From assembly GCF_011046245.1 (NCBI RefSeq), contig NZ_CP049241.1, positions 1,938,001 to 2,002,000 on the forward strand: a stretch of 64,000 bases of DNA, given 5' to 3'. This document shows, piece after piece, positions 15,172 to 24,216 of the stretch. How positions within the stretch are numbered: position 1 is the stretch's first letter; each line of letters opens with the position of its first letter. Source of the DNA: Allorhizobium pseudoryzae. GTDB lineage: Bacteria; Pseudomonadota; Alphaproteobacteria; Rhizobiales; Rhizobiaceae. Made by a program: the position numbers and the translations under genes. The notes below the pieces were generated by a model. The model did not search any database. It saw only the letters and a list, made by a program, of their open reading frames with translations, and was not told where the DNA came from.

Positions 15172-16488
15172 TCAGTTGGTCAGGCGGACTGCGGTCTTTG
15201 CCGCCTTGCGACCAATGTCCCCGAAGGCTTTGACGAGTTCTGTCATGTCGTTCGACTCGTAGTAGTTTTCCTCGCCGCTCGCACAGGCCTTCAGCAGTGA
15301 TTTGCCGCGGTCTGGCGCCATGAAGGCGACGGTAAACACCGTGATCTTGTCGTCCTTTGCGGTCTGGCACTGGGCCCGGACCTTGGTGTCCAGCGCCTGG
15401 TTCCAGTTTGCGCTGTTGCCGGTCATCTCGCCGTCCGTCATCAATACGATGAAGCGGCCGAAATTGTCGTTACCCTTCGTCTTGTGCTGAGCTGCCTCAT
15501 TGCCGTTGGCACTCTTGAACGCGGCAAAGGCAATGTCGAGCGCGCCGGTGGCGTCGGTGCCGCCGGTCGGCTGTTCAGGCAGCGCCTGGACATAGTCCGA
15601 AGCCTTTGTCGTGCCCCATGCCGGTGGCTCTTCCTTTTGGGTCTGATGCGTATAGGACACCGCGCCCACGCGGATCAGTTTCTTGGCTTCTTCCTGCTGC
15701 AGGTTGGCGCTTGCCACATCCGGAGCGGACGCCTTCAGAAGCTCGGTGAACATGACGGAGGCGGCGGCCTTTAGTGCGGCGATCTTGGTCACGTAATTGG
15801 TGACCGTTTTTGTCTCCGTGTACCAACCGTAACATGTCGCCGGACGACCTCTCCAGTCCGTGCACGCGTAATATCCGTACGCATCTTGTGTCACTGTCTT
15901 CGTCGGCGAGACCGGATCCACCGTCGTCGTGTCCCACGCCATTGAGCCCGACCGGTCAAGAACCAGATACATCGACAGTGCATTTCCCTCACGGGCGCTG
16001 TTGGCAACGCTGGCAATGCTCACCGGAACCGTCTTGAAGCCCAGCATCTGCGTCAGCGGATTGAGCTGGATCGCGTAGGTCGAGTTCATCTTCACGACGA
16101 AGGCCTTGCTGGAGCCGCCGGTCGAAGTGATCGTTGCCTCGGCCTCGGTCGACTTCAGCAATTCCGCCTTGGCTTCGGCCAGCTGTTCCTTCGTCAGGCC
16201 CTGTTGTTCCAGTTCCTGAAGTTTCTGGCCAATCAGATAGTCCTTGGCCATCTCTTCGGCCTGTTCCTCGGTCATGGCGTCGGTCGTCGACAGCTTGGCG
16301 GCGGCGGCCAGTGTCGCAGCGTCAGCCATGGATTGCAGATCGGACTTCTGCTGCATGACATTGGTGAGGTCGATCGCCATGCCGCCCACACCGATCGACA
16401 GTGGCAACAAAAGCGCGGTCATCATGCCGAAGTTGCCGCCACGATCCTTTATCAGGCGCGGGAGTGAGAAGCTGATCATTGTCGCCAT
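15172..16488 (-). CDS. TadG-like pilus-assembly protein with von Willebrand factor A domain
   Basis: The 438-residue protein starts with a TadE/TadG-type N-terminus: a basic segment, the RGGNFGMMTALLLPLSIGVGG membrane span (about residues 17-37), and QKSDLQSMADAATLAAA. It continues as a vWFA domain with a MIDAS motif (DRSGS, Asp178-Ser180-Ser182). TadG proteins are envelope components of Flp-type pilus systems, but no other tad genes are in the window, so this is probably one of the solitary Flp-type surface proteins common in rhizobia. Two starts (16488 or 16479) are possible; neither has a strong ribosome-binding site. Surface or matrix adhesion is an inference. Confidence 0.85.
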   Translation of the reverse strand: MATMISFSLPRLIKDRGGNFGMMTALLLPLSIGVGGMAIDLTNVMQQKSDLQSMADAATLAAAAKLSTTDAMTEEQAEEMAKDYLIGQKLQELEQQGLTKEQLAEAKAELLKSTEAEATITSTGGSSKAFVVKMNSTYAIQLNPLTQMLGFKTVPVSIASVANSAREGNALSMYLVLDRSGSMAWDTTTVDPVSPTKTVTQDAYGYYACTDWRGRPATCYGWYTETKTVTNYVTKIAALKAAASVMFTELLKASAPDVASANLQQEEAKKLIRVGAVSYTHQTQKEEPPAWGTTKASDYVQALPEQPTGGTDATGALDIAFAAFKSANGNEAAQHKTKGNDNFGRFIVLMTDGEMTGNSANWNQALDTKVRAQCQTAKDDKITVFTVAFMAPDRGKSLLKACASGEENYYESNDMTELVKAFGDIGRKAAKTAVRLTN

Positions 16489-16605
16489 CCGTGTCTGTCC
16501 ATCAGAACTGACTTATCAATACCGGTGGGCGATGGAGGAAGCGCTAATGGAAATGGTGCAATTTTAGCCAATCGACCGAAAGCGAGGCGACTTTACCGAA
16601 ATTAA

Positions 16606-17487
16606 CTATTGTTTCAGCGGAATAACATCGACCGCCTGCACCGTCTGGTGGCTTCCGTAGCTCTTCAAGACGCCAATCACGGGCGCAACGTCGGAATAAT
16701 CGCGGCCGTAGCCGACCACGATGTGGTCCGAGCCAGCGGGAATGTTGTTGGTCGGGTCGAGTTCGATATAGCCGGCGGCCTTGCCGCACCAGACGCGGAC
16801 CCAGGCATGCATGGCATCCGCGCCTTCGAGGCGTTCCTTGCCGGGTGGCGGAATGGTGCGCAGGAACCCGCTGACATAACCGGCGGGAATGCCGAGACTG
16901 CGCAGGCCGACGATCATGACATGCGAGAAATCCTGGCAGACGCCGCGCTTCAGCTTGAAGGCCTCCTCCGGCGTGGTATCGACCGTCGTCGCCTCCGCAT
17001 CGTATTTGAAGTCCTTGTGGATGCGCTGGCAGAAGGCGGTTGCGATTTCGCGCACGGTCTGTCCGGGCTTCACCACGTCGCGGGCATAGGCGGCGATCTT
17101 GCCGTTGGCCGGCAGGCGCGGGCTGGTGCCGATCAGGTGATGCGGTGAGTCGGGATCGACGGAGCGCAGATCCGAGAGTTCGGCCTGCAGTTTCACCAGT
17201 TCCGGCGACAGATCGGCCGTCAGCGGCAGCACTTCCACCTGCACGCGCGCCTGCATGCGGATGTCGAGCCTTTCATGCGGGGAGCGGAACGCAACCGATG
17301 TGGCCGGCTGGCCGAAGAAATCGGTGAAGCTTCCGCGCTCATCGGCATTCGGAGAGACGGTGAGCGAACCGGCAATCAGGCGCTGGCGGTTGGCAATCGA
17401 CAGCGGCATGACCCTGAGGATGTGACGCGCCCCCGAAGCAGGGACGTCGTAGATGTAGCCCATGTGCAGCGAGAGATCGTAAAGCAT
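16606..17487 (-). CDS. Transglutaminase-like cysteine peptidase with N-terminal beta domain
   Basis: The 293-residue protein has an N-terminal bacterial transglutaminase-like beta domain (RLIAGSLTVSPNADERGSFTDFFG) and a catalytic transglutaminase core. The likely catalytic triad is Cys184 in GVCQDFSH, His227 in AMHAWV and Asp244 in ELDPTN. No signal peptide is seen, so it probably acts in the cytoplasm. It is the last gene of a leftward three-gene cluster, starting 9 bases after the ATP-grasp/alpha-E gene. Members of this family in such clusters are predicted peptidases acting on the ligase product; the substrate is unknown. Confidence 0.9.
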   Translation of the reverse strand: MLYDLSLHMGYIYDVPASGARHILRVMPLSIANRQRLIAGSLTVSPNADERGSFTDFFGQPATSVAFRSPHERLDIRMQARVQVEVLPLTADLSPELVKLQAELSDLRSVDPDSPHHLIGTSPRLPANGKIAAYARDVVKPGQTVREIATAFCQRIHKDFKYDAEATTVDTTPEEAFKLKRGVCQDFSHVMIVGLRSLGIPAGYVSGFLRTIPPPGKERLEGADAMHAWVRVWCGKAAGYIELDPTNNIPAGSDHIVVGYGRDYSDVAPVIGVLKSYGSHQTVQAVDVIPLKQ

Positions 17488-17496
17488 CAGGCTTTC

Positions 17497-19908
17497 TTAT
17501 CCAAAATAGGTCTGGCCAATGAGGTCAGAGAGCTTTTCCATCTCCGTCTCCAGCTTCTGGTAGATGTCTGCGGTCATGGTTTCCGGCGTCATCACCGCGA
17601 GCCCGGAATGCAGGCGCATGGATTCGCGCTCCAGCGCCGACATCTGGCCGGTTCCATGCGGGTGGGGAAGTTGTTCCACCTCGGTGCGGATCTCGTTCAG
17701 CTGGAAGAGGATCGAGCGCGGATTGAGTGGGTCGAGTGCCAGAAGATCGGTCACCGTCAGCCGCGCCGTGTTGACATTGTAGCGGCGGCGGTGGGTCATC
17801 ACGCTGTCGCCGATCTCGAGCAGCATGTCGAGCGAACCATCCGGCGCGTCGGGGCCGGACATATGGCCGAGCAGCCGGGTCATGTGCAGGCCGCGTTCCA
17901 GGTAACGGCCGATGGAGAGGAAACGCCAGCCAGTGAAGCGGTACATGTTTTCATGCACCAGACCGGCAAAGCCCGCGAGCTTGCGCAGGAGCACGGTCAT
18001 GGCATGCGCCGCATCGTCGCCGTGCTGCACGGCCTCATGGAAGCGCTTGGCGGTTTTGGCCAGATCGTTCAGCGCCAGCCAGCCATCCGGAGAGAACCGA
18101 TCACGGATATTGCTGGCGGAATAGATGGCGCTGTCGATGTTGCGGATCAGCGGCGCGGGCACGGCTTTCGCCATGTCCATGTCGATGCTCTTCATGTAGC
18201 GCGTCACATCGGCCAGCAGCGGCTGTTCGGGATCGGCGCTTTCGGCAAAACGCATGTGCCAGGAGCGCAGGATGCGCAGCGCGCCTTCCGCCCGCTCGAT
18301 GTAGCGGCCCAGCCAGAACAGGTTGTCTGCGGCGCGGCTCGGCAGGCTTCCCGGCATGTTGCGGGAGAAGATCTCTTCCGGTGGCAGAAGCGTCTGGCGC
18401 TCGACCGGCTTGTCGGAGACGATCCAAACATCCGCCGCACTGCCGCCCGCCTGCATGGCAATCGCTGCAACGTCGTCGCCGGAACCGATGCGGGCAAAGC
18501 CGCCGGGCATGATCTGCCAGCCGTTTTCCGTGCGGGCGGCAAAGACGCGCAGCGACATCGGCCGCGGCGTCAGCTTGCCGTTGACGAAGGCCGGCGTGGT
18601 CGACAGCGTCACCACTTCCTGGCCGACGAGACGGTTGCCTTCCGCGGCAAGCCAGGCCTCGATCTCGGCCTTGGTGCCGGCGCGCTTTTCGCCCAGCACC
18701 GACTGGCCGTTGTCGTCGAAGAAGGGGGCGCGGGAATAGGCCGGACCGATGACCATCTTCTTGATGTTTTCCGCCACGTGCTGGCGTTCATCCTTCTGGC
18801 CGCACCACCAGGTGGCGATGGAGGGCAGGATGAGTTCCTCGCCCAGCAGGCGGCGACAGATGGTGGGCGTAAAGGCAAGCAGCGCGCGGGTTTCCAGAAT
18901 GCCGGAGCCGAGCGCGTTGACGATGGTGACGGAGCCGGCGCGCAGGGCCTGCACCATGCCCGCGGTGCCGATATGCGAATTCTGGTTCAGCTCCAGCGGG
19001 TCGGCATACGAGGCATCGAGGCGCCGCCACAACACGCCGATCGGCTTCAGGCCGGCAACGGTGCGCACCATGACCCGGTCGTTGACGACCGCCAGATCCT
19101 CGCCCTCCAGCAGCATGAAGCCGAGATAGCGGGCGATATAGGCGTGCTCGAAATAGGTCTCGTTGGCCGGCCCCGGCGTCAGAACCGCGATCCTGTCATC
19201 CGGATAGCGCTTGTGGGCCTGCAGCGCATCGCGGAAGGCGCCGAAGAAGGAGGCAAGGCGGTGCACATGGGTTTCGCCGTAGATATCGGAGAAGGCGCGG
19301 GTGGTGGCGACGCGGTTTTCCAGGGCAAAGCCGGCGCCGGAGGGGGCCTGGGTGCGGTCTGTCAACACCCACCAGTTGCCATCCGGCCCGCGGCCGATCT
19401 CGAAGGAGCAGAAGTGCAGGTAATGGCCGCGGGCGGGCTTCACGCCGACCAGCGGCCGCAGGAATTCCGGATTGGATGCCACAAGCGCCGGCGGCAGGAT
19501 GCCCTCCTTCACCAGCGTATTGTCGCTGTAGATGTCGGCGACGATCTTTTCGAGAAGCTCGGCGCGCTGGACGAGACCGGCGGAGACCTTTTCCCATTCC
19601 TTGCCGTCGATCAGCACCGGCACATGCGAGATCGGCCAGCTGCGCTCGGCATTGCCCTGCGCACCGTAGGCGCGGTAAAACACGCCGGCATCGCGCAGGT
19701 AACGGTCGGCACGGGCAAAACGCTCGTGCAGTTCGCCCTCCGACATATGGCCCAGCGCATCGATGAGGTTCTGCCAGACGGGACGGATCTGGCCGTCCCG
19801 GTCCAGCATTTCGTCGGAAACGCCCGGCAATGCGCGATAGCCGAGGATCGGATCGTCGCCGATCGCCTCGTTCTGCGCGCTGATCTCGCTTGCCGGGTTT
19901 ATTGCCAC
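17497..19908 (-). CDS. Circularly permuted ATP-grasp / alpha-E domain fusion protein
   Basis: The first ~480 residues are a circularly permuted ATP-grasp ligase (DUF404/DUF407 type): VLTPGPANETYFEHAYIARY near residue 245, LLEGEDLAV, and a typical LNQNSHIGTAGMVQALRAG segment. The remaining ~300 residues are an alpha-helical alpha-E (DUF403) domain beginning near NLFWLGRYIERAE. ATP-grasp enzymes of this type are predicted to form amide bonds between a carboxylate and an amine, and the alpha-E domain always accompanies them but has no proven role. In many genomes the two domains are separate genes; here they are fused. The gene starts 1 base after the upstream gene ends, so they are co-translated. 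Confidence 0.92.
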   Translation of the reverse strand: MAINPASEISAQNEAIGDDPILGYRALPGVSDEMLDRDGQIRPVWQNLIDALGHMSEGELHERFARADRYLRDAGVFYRAYGAQGNAERSWPISHVPVLIDGKEWEKVSAGLVQRAELLEKIVADIYSDNTLVKEGILPPALVASNPEFLRPLVGVKPARGHYLHFCSFEIGRGPDGNWWVLTDRTQAPSGAGFALENRVATTRAFSDIYGETHVHRLASFFGAFRDALQAHKRYPDDRIAVLTPGPANETYFEHAYIARYLGFMLLEGEDLAVVNDRVMVRTVAGLKPIGVLWRRLDASYADPLELNQNSHIGTAGMVQALRAGSVTIVNALGSGILETRALLAFTPTICRRLLGEELILPSIATWWCGQKDERQHVAENIKKMVIGPAYSRAPFFDDNGQSVLGEKRAGTKAEIEAWLAAEGNRLVGQEVVTLSTTPAFVNGKLTPRPMSLRVFAARTENGWQIMPGGFARIGSGDDVAAIAMQAGGSAADVWIVSDKPVERQTLLPPEEIFSRNMPGSLPSRAADNLFWLGRYIERAEGALRILRSWHMRFAESADPEQPLLADVTRYMKSIDMDMAKAVPAPLIRNIDSAIYSASNIRDRFSPDGWLALNDLAKTAKRFHEAVQHGDDAAHAMTVLLRKLAGFAGLVHENMYRFTGWRFLSIGRYLERGLHMTRLLGHMSGPDAPDGSLDMLLEIGDSVMTHRRRYNVNTARLTVTDLLALDPLNPRSILFQLNEIRTEVEQLPHPHGTGQMSALERESMRLHSGLAVMTPETMTADIYQKLETEMEKLSDLIGQTYFG

Positions 19909-19909
19909 G

Positions 19910-22900
19910 TCAGACTCCTATCGGCCGGCGCAAGTCGAGTGTCAGCGGAAATTCCGGCGACACCTGCTCCGGCATCAATACATACCGGCCAGCCGTATGC
20001 CCCCAAGGTTCGAAGCGCGCAAGCCTTCGGGCTTCGGCCTCGTTGCCATTGACGGGGAAAGTCTCGTAGTTGCGTCCACCGGGATGGGCAACGTGATAGA
20101 CGCAGCCGCCAATCGAGCGTTCGGACCAGCTATCATAGATGTCAAAGGTGAGCGGCGAATTAACCGGCAGCACCGGATGCAGGCCGGAGGCCGGCTGCCA
20201 GGCCTTGAAGCGCACGCCGGCGACGGCCGCACCCTGTTCGCCGGTCTTAGCCAGGGGAACGGCGCGCCCGTTGCAGGCCACGCGGTAACGCTCCGGATTG
20301 CTCGTCTCCAGCTTCACCTGCAGGCGCTCGACGGAGGAATCGACGTAGCGCACGGTACCGCCGATGGCGCCCTGTTCGCCCATCACGTGCCAGGGTTCCA
20401 GTGCCTGGCGCAGTTCGAGCCTCGCTCCCTCGTATTCCACCTCGCCAAAGAAGGGGAAGCGGAATTCCAGCTGTGCCGCAAACCATTCCGGGCGGAAGTC
20501 GAAGCCGTTCTGGCGCAGGTCCGAGAGCACATCCATGAAATCGGCCCAGACGAAATGCGGCAGCATGAAGCGGTCGGCGAGCGCCGTTCCCCAGCGCACG
20601 AAGGAGCCTTGCACCGGGTTCTTCCAGAAACGGGCGATGAGCGCGCGGACCAGAAGCTGCTGGGCGAGCGACATGCGGGCATTCGGCGGCATCTCGAAAC
20701 CGCGGAACTCGATGAGACCAAGCCTCCCCGTCGGCCCGTCCGGCGAAAACAGCTTGTCGATGCAGATTTCCGAGCGGTGCGTGTTGCCGGTGACATCGGT
20801 CAAAAGGTTGCGGAACAGGCGGTCGACCAACCAGGGCAGGGGGGGAAGACCCTGGCCGGGTGCGGGCACCTGGGCAAGGGCGATCTCCAGTTCGTACAGG
20901 CTGTCGTGACGGGCCTCGTCGATGCGCGGCGCCTGGCTTGTCGGGCCGATGAACAGGCCGGAAAAGAGATAGGACAGCGACGGATGCCGCTGCCAGTGCA
21001 GGACGATGCTTTTCAGCACGTCCGGGCGGCGCAGGAAGGGGCTGTCGTTCGGGTTTGCCCCGCCGACGACGACGTGGTTGCCGCCGCCGGTGCCGGTGTG
21101 GCGGCCGTCGATCATGAACTTGTCGGCGCCGAGGCGGCTTAGGCGGGCTTCTTCGTAGATCGCCGTGGTGATTTCCACGCATTCCTGCCAGTTCGAGGCC
21201 GGATGGATGTTCACCTCGATGACGCCCGGATCGGGTGCGACGCGGATGACGTTCAGCCGTTCGTCATGCGGCGGCGTGTAGCCTTCGATATGGACCGGCA
21301 GGTTCAGCGCCTTGGCGGCCCGTTCTGCCGACGCGATCAGATCGAGATATTCCTCGAGCGCTGCCGTCGGCGGCATGAAGATGCAGAGGCGTCCGTCTCG
21401 CACTTCGATGGAAATCGCGGTGCGCACGCGCCCGCCGATCTCCTCGTAGGACTGACCCATCTGGGTCTGCTGGGCGATGTCCGGACGCAGCGAATGCTCC
21501 GGCATCACGCGGCCCTTTTCCGTCGAAAAATCCGGCAGCGGCGGGCGTTCCACGGTCGGATCGACCGGGTTGATGTAGGGATACCAGGAGGGCGAGATGT
21601 AGGGCAGCGAGTTCAGCGGCAGGCGGAAGCCGACCGGGCTGTCGCCGGGGATCAGGTAAAGCCGGCCGCGGCGGGTGCGCCATTTTTCGCTGACCCAGGT
21701 GCGGCCGGAGGCGCGCGTCTGCCAGGCCTGCACCGGCAGCACATAGCCGGCCGGCGTTGTCAGCCCGTGCGAAAAGACTTTGGCGATGCGGTTGCGCTCT
21801 TCCGGGTCCTTCAGCTTGGAATTCGACGGATCGACGTTTTCCGGCAGATTGGCTTCCTTGACGATCCATTCGGCGGGATCCTCATAGGCGGGGGTCACGT
21901 TTTCCGGTGTCAGGTCGAGCTCGATCGCAATCGCCTGCAGCAGGCGGGCCGCATCGGTATGATCGACTTCGTGATTGCGGCTTTCGACCGCAATCAGATC
22001 CGGGTCGGTCCAGATCGGCCGCCCATCCTTGCGCCAGTAGAGCGAGAAGGTCCAGCGCGGCAGGCTTTCGCCCGGATACCACTTGCCCTGGCCGTAATGC
22101 AGGAAGCCGCCAGGCGCGAAGCGTTCGCGCAGCTTGCGGATCAAGACATCGGCGCGGTCGCGTTTGGTCGGGCCGACGGCGGCGGTGTTCCACTCGTCGG
22201 ACTGGAAGTCGTCGATCGAGACGAAGGTCGGCTCGCCGCCCATGGTGAGGCGCACATCCTGCGCCTTCAGGAGGTCGTCCACCCGTTCGCCGAGCGCGTT
22301 CAGCGCCTCCCAGCTCTCGTCGGAAAACGGCTTGGTGATGCGCGGATGTTCGGCAACGCGCGTGACCTTCATGACAAAGTCGAATTCGGTCTCGGCCTCG
22401 CCAAAGTAACCGCCGGAAATCGGTGCGGCATTCTTGTAATGCGGGGTGGCGGCGAGCGGAATATGGCTTTCACCGGTCAGGAGACCGGAGGTCGGGTCAA
22501 GGCCGATCCAGCCGGCGCCCGGCAGGTAGACCTCCGCCCAGGCATGCAGGTCGGTGAAATCCACCTCCGTGCCCGACGGGCCGTCCAGCGCCTTCAAGTC
22601 CGGGGTGAGCTGGATCAGGTAACCGGAGACGAAACGGGCGGCAAGACCGAGGTGCCTGAGGATCTGCACCAGCAGCCAGCTGGTGTCGCGGCAGGAGCCC
22701 TTGGCCCGCTCCAGCGTTTCCTCCGGCGTCTGCACGCCGGGCTCCAGGCGGATGACATAACCGATCTCCTGCTGCAGGCGGGCGTTGAGGCCCACCACCA
22801 TATCGACCGTCGGCTGGCCGCTGCTATGGTCGAGGGTTTTGAGGAAAGCGTCCAGCAGCGGGCCGGTCGGCTCCGGCTTGCGGTAGATCGACAGGTCCTC

Positions 22901-23233
22901 GTCGAGCGTTTCCGGATAGGCGAAGGGCCATTTGGTCGCCTCCTCCTCGACGAAGAAATCGAACGGATTGTAGACCGTCATGTCGGCGACGAGATCGACC
23001 TCGATCTTGAACTCCGTCACCGGGTCGGGAAAGACGAAACGCGCAAGATAGTTTCCGTAGGGATCCTGCTGCAGGTTCACGAAATGATTGGAGGGGGTCA
23101 CCTTCAGCGCGTGGCTGATCACTCTGGTGCGGGAATGGGCCGCCGGCTTCAACCGTATGATCTGGGGTCCAAGGCGAACCGGCTTGTCATATTTGTAATG
23201 GGTCAGGTGATAGATACTGGCCTTGATCGACAT
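19910..23233 (-). CDS. Large transglutaminase-like protein fused to a DUF2126 amidoligase domain
   Basis: The 1107-residue protein is the first gene of a leftward three-gene cluster. The N-terminal part is a bacterial transglutaminase-like beta domain plus catalytic core, with probable Cys181 (GSCRDTSW), His230 (LHAWAEVYL) and Asp246 (GLDPTSG). The C-terminal two-thirds matches the DUF2126 putative amidoligase family ([20 protein letters not shown] and [18 protein letters not shown] segments), predicted from fold comparison to resemble glutamine-synthetase-type ligases. The ATG at 23233 follows AAGGAG by 4 bases; an upstream in-frame ATG lacks support. Peptidase and amidoligase domains in one protein suggest processing of an amide-linked metabolite or peptide. 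Confidence 0.9.
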   Translation of the reverse strand: MSIKASIYHLTHYKYDKPVRLGPQIIRLKPAAHSRTRVISHALKVTPSNHFVNLQQDPYGNYLARFVFPDPVTEFKIEVDLVADMTVYNPFDFFVEEEATKWPFAYPETLDEDLSIYRKPEPTGPLLDAFLKTLDHSSGQPTVDMVVGLNARLQQEIGYVIRLEPGVQTPEETLERAKGSCRDTSWLLVQILRHLGLAARFVSGYLIQLTPDLKALDGPSGTEVDFTDLHAWAEVYLPGAGWIGLDPTSGLLTGESHIPLAATPHYKNAAPISGGYFGEAETEFDFVMKVTRVAEHPRITKPFSDESWEALNALGERVDDLLKAQDVRLTMGGEPTFVSIDDFQSDEWNTAAVGPTKRDRADVLIRKLRERFAPGGFLHYGQGKWYPGESLPRWTFSLYWRKDGRPIWTDPDLIAVESRNHEVDHTDAARLLQAIAIELDLTPENVTPAYEDPAEWIVKEANLPENVDPSNSKLKDPEERNRIAKVFSHGLTTPAGYVLPVQAWQTRASGRTWVSEKWRTRRGRLYLIPGDSPVGFRLPLNSLPYISPSWYPYINPVDPTVERPPLPDFSTEKGRVMPEHSLRPDIAQQTQMGQSYEEIGGRVRTAISIEVRDGRLCIFMPPTAALEEYLDLIASAERAAKALNLPVHIEGYTPPHDERLNVIRVAPDPGVIEVNIHPASNWQECVEITTAIYEEARLSRLGADKFMIDGRHTGTGGGNHVVVGGANPNDSPFLRRPDVLKSIVLHWQRHPSLSYLFSGLFIGPTSQAPRIDEARHDSLYELEIALAQVPAPGQGLPPLPWLVDRLFRNLLTDVTGNTHRSEICIDKLFSPDGPTGRLGLIEFRGFEMPPNARMSLAQQLLVRALIARFWKNPVQGSFVRWGTALADRFMLPHFVWADFMDVLSDLRQNGFDFRPEWFAAQLEFRFPFFGEVEYEGARLELRQALEPWHVMGEQGAIGGTVRYVDSSVERLQVKLETSNPERYRVACNGRAVPLAKTGEQGAAVAGVRFKAWQPASGLHPVLPVNSPLTFDIYDSWSERSIGGCVYHVAHPGGRNYETFPVNGNEAEARRLARFEPWGHTAGRYVLMPEQVSPEFPLTLDLRRPIGV

Positions 23234-23524
23234 GGAACTCCTTGCCGGACCGTTGAAGTGAGCCCGCACTGAAACGAAGGAGGCGAGTTTGTGCAATGCA
23301 GGACAATAAAGCAAGGTTGTTTTGCCCATGCTCCACGGTCTCGCAAGCTTGTTCGCAAGATGTTTCTAATAGAAATCAAGGCTCTACGGGGCTGTTCACC
23401 GCCCGCGTCTTGGGCGGCGGCGGCCGCTGTCTTCGCGTTCTCAGCGTCTGTCTTGGCGCTGCTCGTTTATGTTTCGAATGCCGTAATCGCAGGCGTTTCG
23501 GCGTGGCCGTCATAAAGCCTAAAC
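23234..23524. other. Intergenic region upstream of the transglutaminase cluster
   Basis: This stretch should hold the leftward promoter of the amidoligase/transglutaminase cluster. It contains a GC-rich hairpin (CCGCCC...GGGCGG near 23400-23418). A rightward frame from 23360 ([12 protein letters not shown]...) predicts one hydrophobic span but has no convincing ribosome-binding site, so I do not call it a gene. Confidence 0.4.
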
Positions 23525-23561
23525 AAAAAGCCTGCGTGGTGGTGCACACCAAGCAGGCTTT
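23525..23561 (-). terminator. Rho-independent terminator of the gstI-like gene
   Basis: Arms AAAGCCTGC (23527-23535) and GCAGGCTTT (23553-23561), with an inner TGGTG/CACCA pairing, are followed leftward by a U-run. It lies 45 bases beyond the gstI-like stop. Confidence 0.75.
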
Positions 23562-23605
23562 CGCCTAACAATTCACCTTGTCTGCTTATTTTGTATGCAG
23601 ATCGA

Positions 23606-23809
23606 TCAGCTGGGCTTGCCCGTCGAATCGGGGCCCGCCTGGATCGCATTGTCGTGATACCAGCCGCCTCCGAAGGCGAGATCGCTGTAGCGTCCGGTCT
23701 CGACCTCGACTTTCGCCTCCGCGCGATCGCTGCGCACACGCCGTCCGCGGATGCCGCCGACGGGGAACTGGATAATGGTGGCAGTCTGTCTTTCGGTTGC
23801 TGCGTTCAT
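23606..23809 (-). CDS. gstI: DUF2735 / GstI-like glutamine synthetase translation inhibitor
   Basis: The 67-residue product has the DUF2735 signature: an N-terminal TATIIQFPVGG block (about residues 9-19), a basic middle, and a C-terminal GGGWYHDNAIQ block. In Rhizobium leguminosarum the gstI gene lies divergently upstream of glnII and its product lowers glnII translation. The size, the conserved blocks and the same divergent position next to glnII support that identity here. The family match is recognised by eye, so the inhibitory role is inferred from position and homology. A U-run terminator follows at 23525-23561. Confidence 0.78.
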   Translation of the reverse strand: MNAATERQTATIIQFPVGGIRGRRVRSDRAEAKVEVETGRYSDLAFGGGWYHDNAIQAGPDSTGKPS

Positions 23810-23861
23810 GGCCTTATCCTTCGTTCATTCATCCATTTCAGAAGATGACATGATCAATTTT

Positions 23862-23876
23862 TGTGCATGATGCATT
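23862..23876. promoter_or_regulatory. Palindrome A in the gstI-glnII control region
   Basis: TGTGCATGATGCATT matches the perfect palindrome at 23906-23920 in the left arm (TGTGCAT) and differs by two bases in the right arm. The two centres are 44 bases apart, about four helical turns, so a dimeric regulator could bind both on one DNA face. NtrC is a candidate by context only. Confidence 0.5.
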
Positions 23877-23905
23877 AAATTGCAGCGATTTTACTGCTTT
23901 CTTTG

Positions 23906-23920
23906 TGTGCATTATGCACA
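23906..23920. promoter_or_regulatory. Palindrome B (perfect 15-bp) in the gstI-glnII control region
   Basis: TGTGCAT-T-ATGCACA is a perfect dyad. It lies about 200 bases upstream of the glnII -24/-12 promoter, a usual distance for an enhancer-type site, and about 100 bases upstream of gstI on the other strand. No binding protein is proven from sequence. Confidence 0.55.
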
Positions 23921-24110
23921 ATTTCTGGACTTCATGCAACTGCCATCAATGGGGCCTGACTTCGTTCCGGCAGGTGCGTCGCGCCTTGCTCCTACAACGG
24001 GCGCAGCGCGGCCCTGTTCCGTCCGGGACTGTCCGGCGGCCCGGAAAACAAGCGGTTCCTCCGGCGCGTCATCGGTCCCCTTTCGTACGTCGATGCCGCC
24101 TTGCTTAAAC

Positions 24111-24126
24111 TGGCACGCAAAATGCA
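24111..24126 (+). promoter_or_regulatory. Sigma-54 (RpoN) -24/-12 promoter of glnII
   Basis: TGGCACGCAAAATGCA matches the TGGCAC-N5-TTGCA consensus, with GG and GC exactly 10 bases apart. The predicted transcript start is near 24137, about 80 bases before the glnII ATG. Sigma-54 control is expected for nitrogen-limited expression of glnII through NtrC. Confidence 0.85.
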
Positions 24127-24216
24127 TTTCACCTGTCAGTCCCGGAGGTGGCGCCATGATCGGTGTCACGGGTCGGGATCTGCTCACACCTCGCAGCGTA
24201 GAAACGAGAGAGACCT

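Noticed and set aside
17275..20052. Rightward 925-codon frame antisense to the ATP-grasp/alpha-E gene
   Set aside because: Low-complexity Arg/Gly/His-rich translation without domains; the opposite strand encodes a clear conserved protein.
23291..23515. Small rightward membrane-protein frame (74 codons)
   Set aside because: One hydrophobic span but no ribosome-binding site at either start, and it covers the promoter region of the divergent operon.
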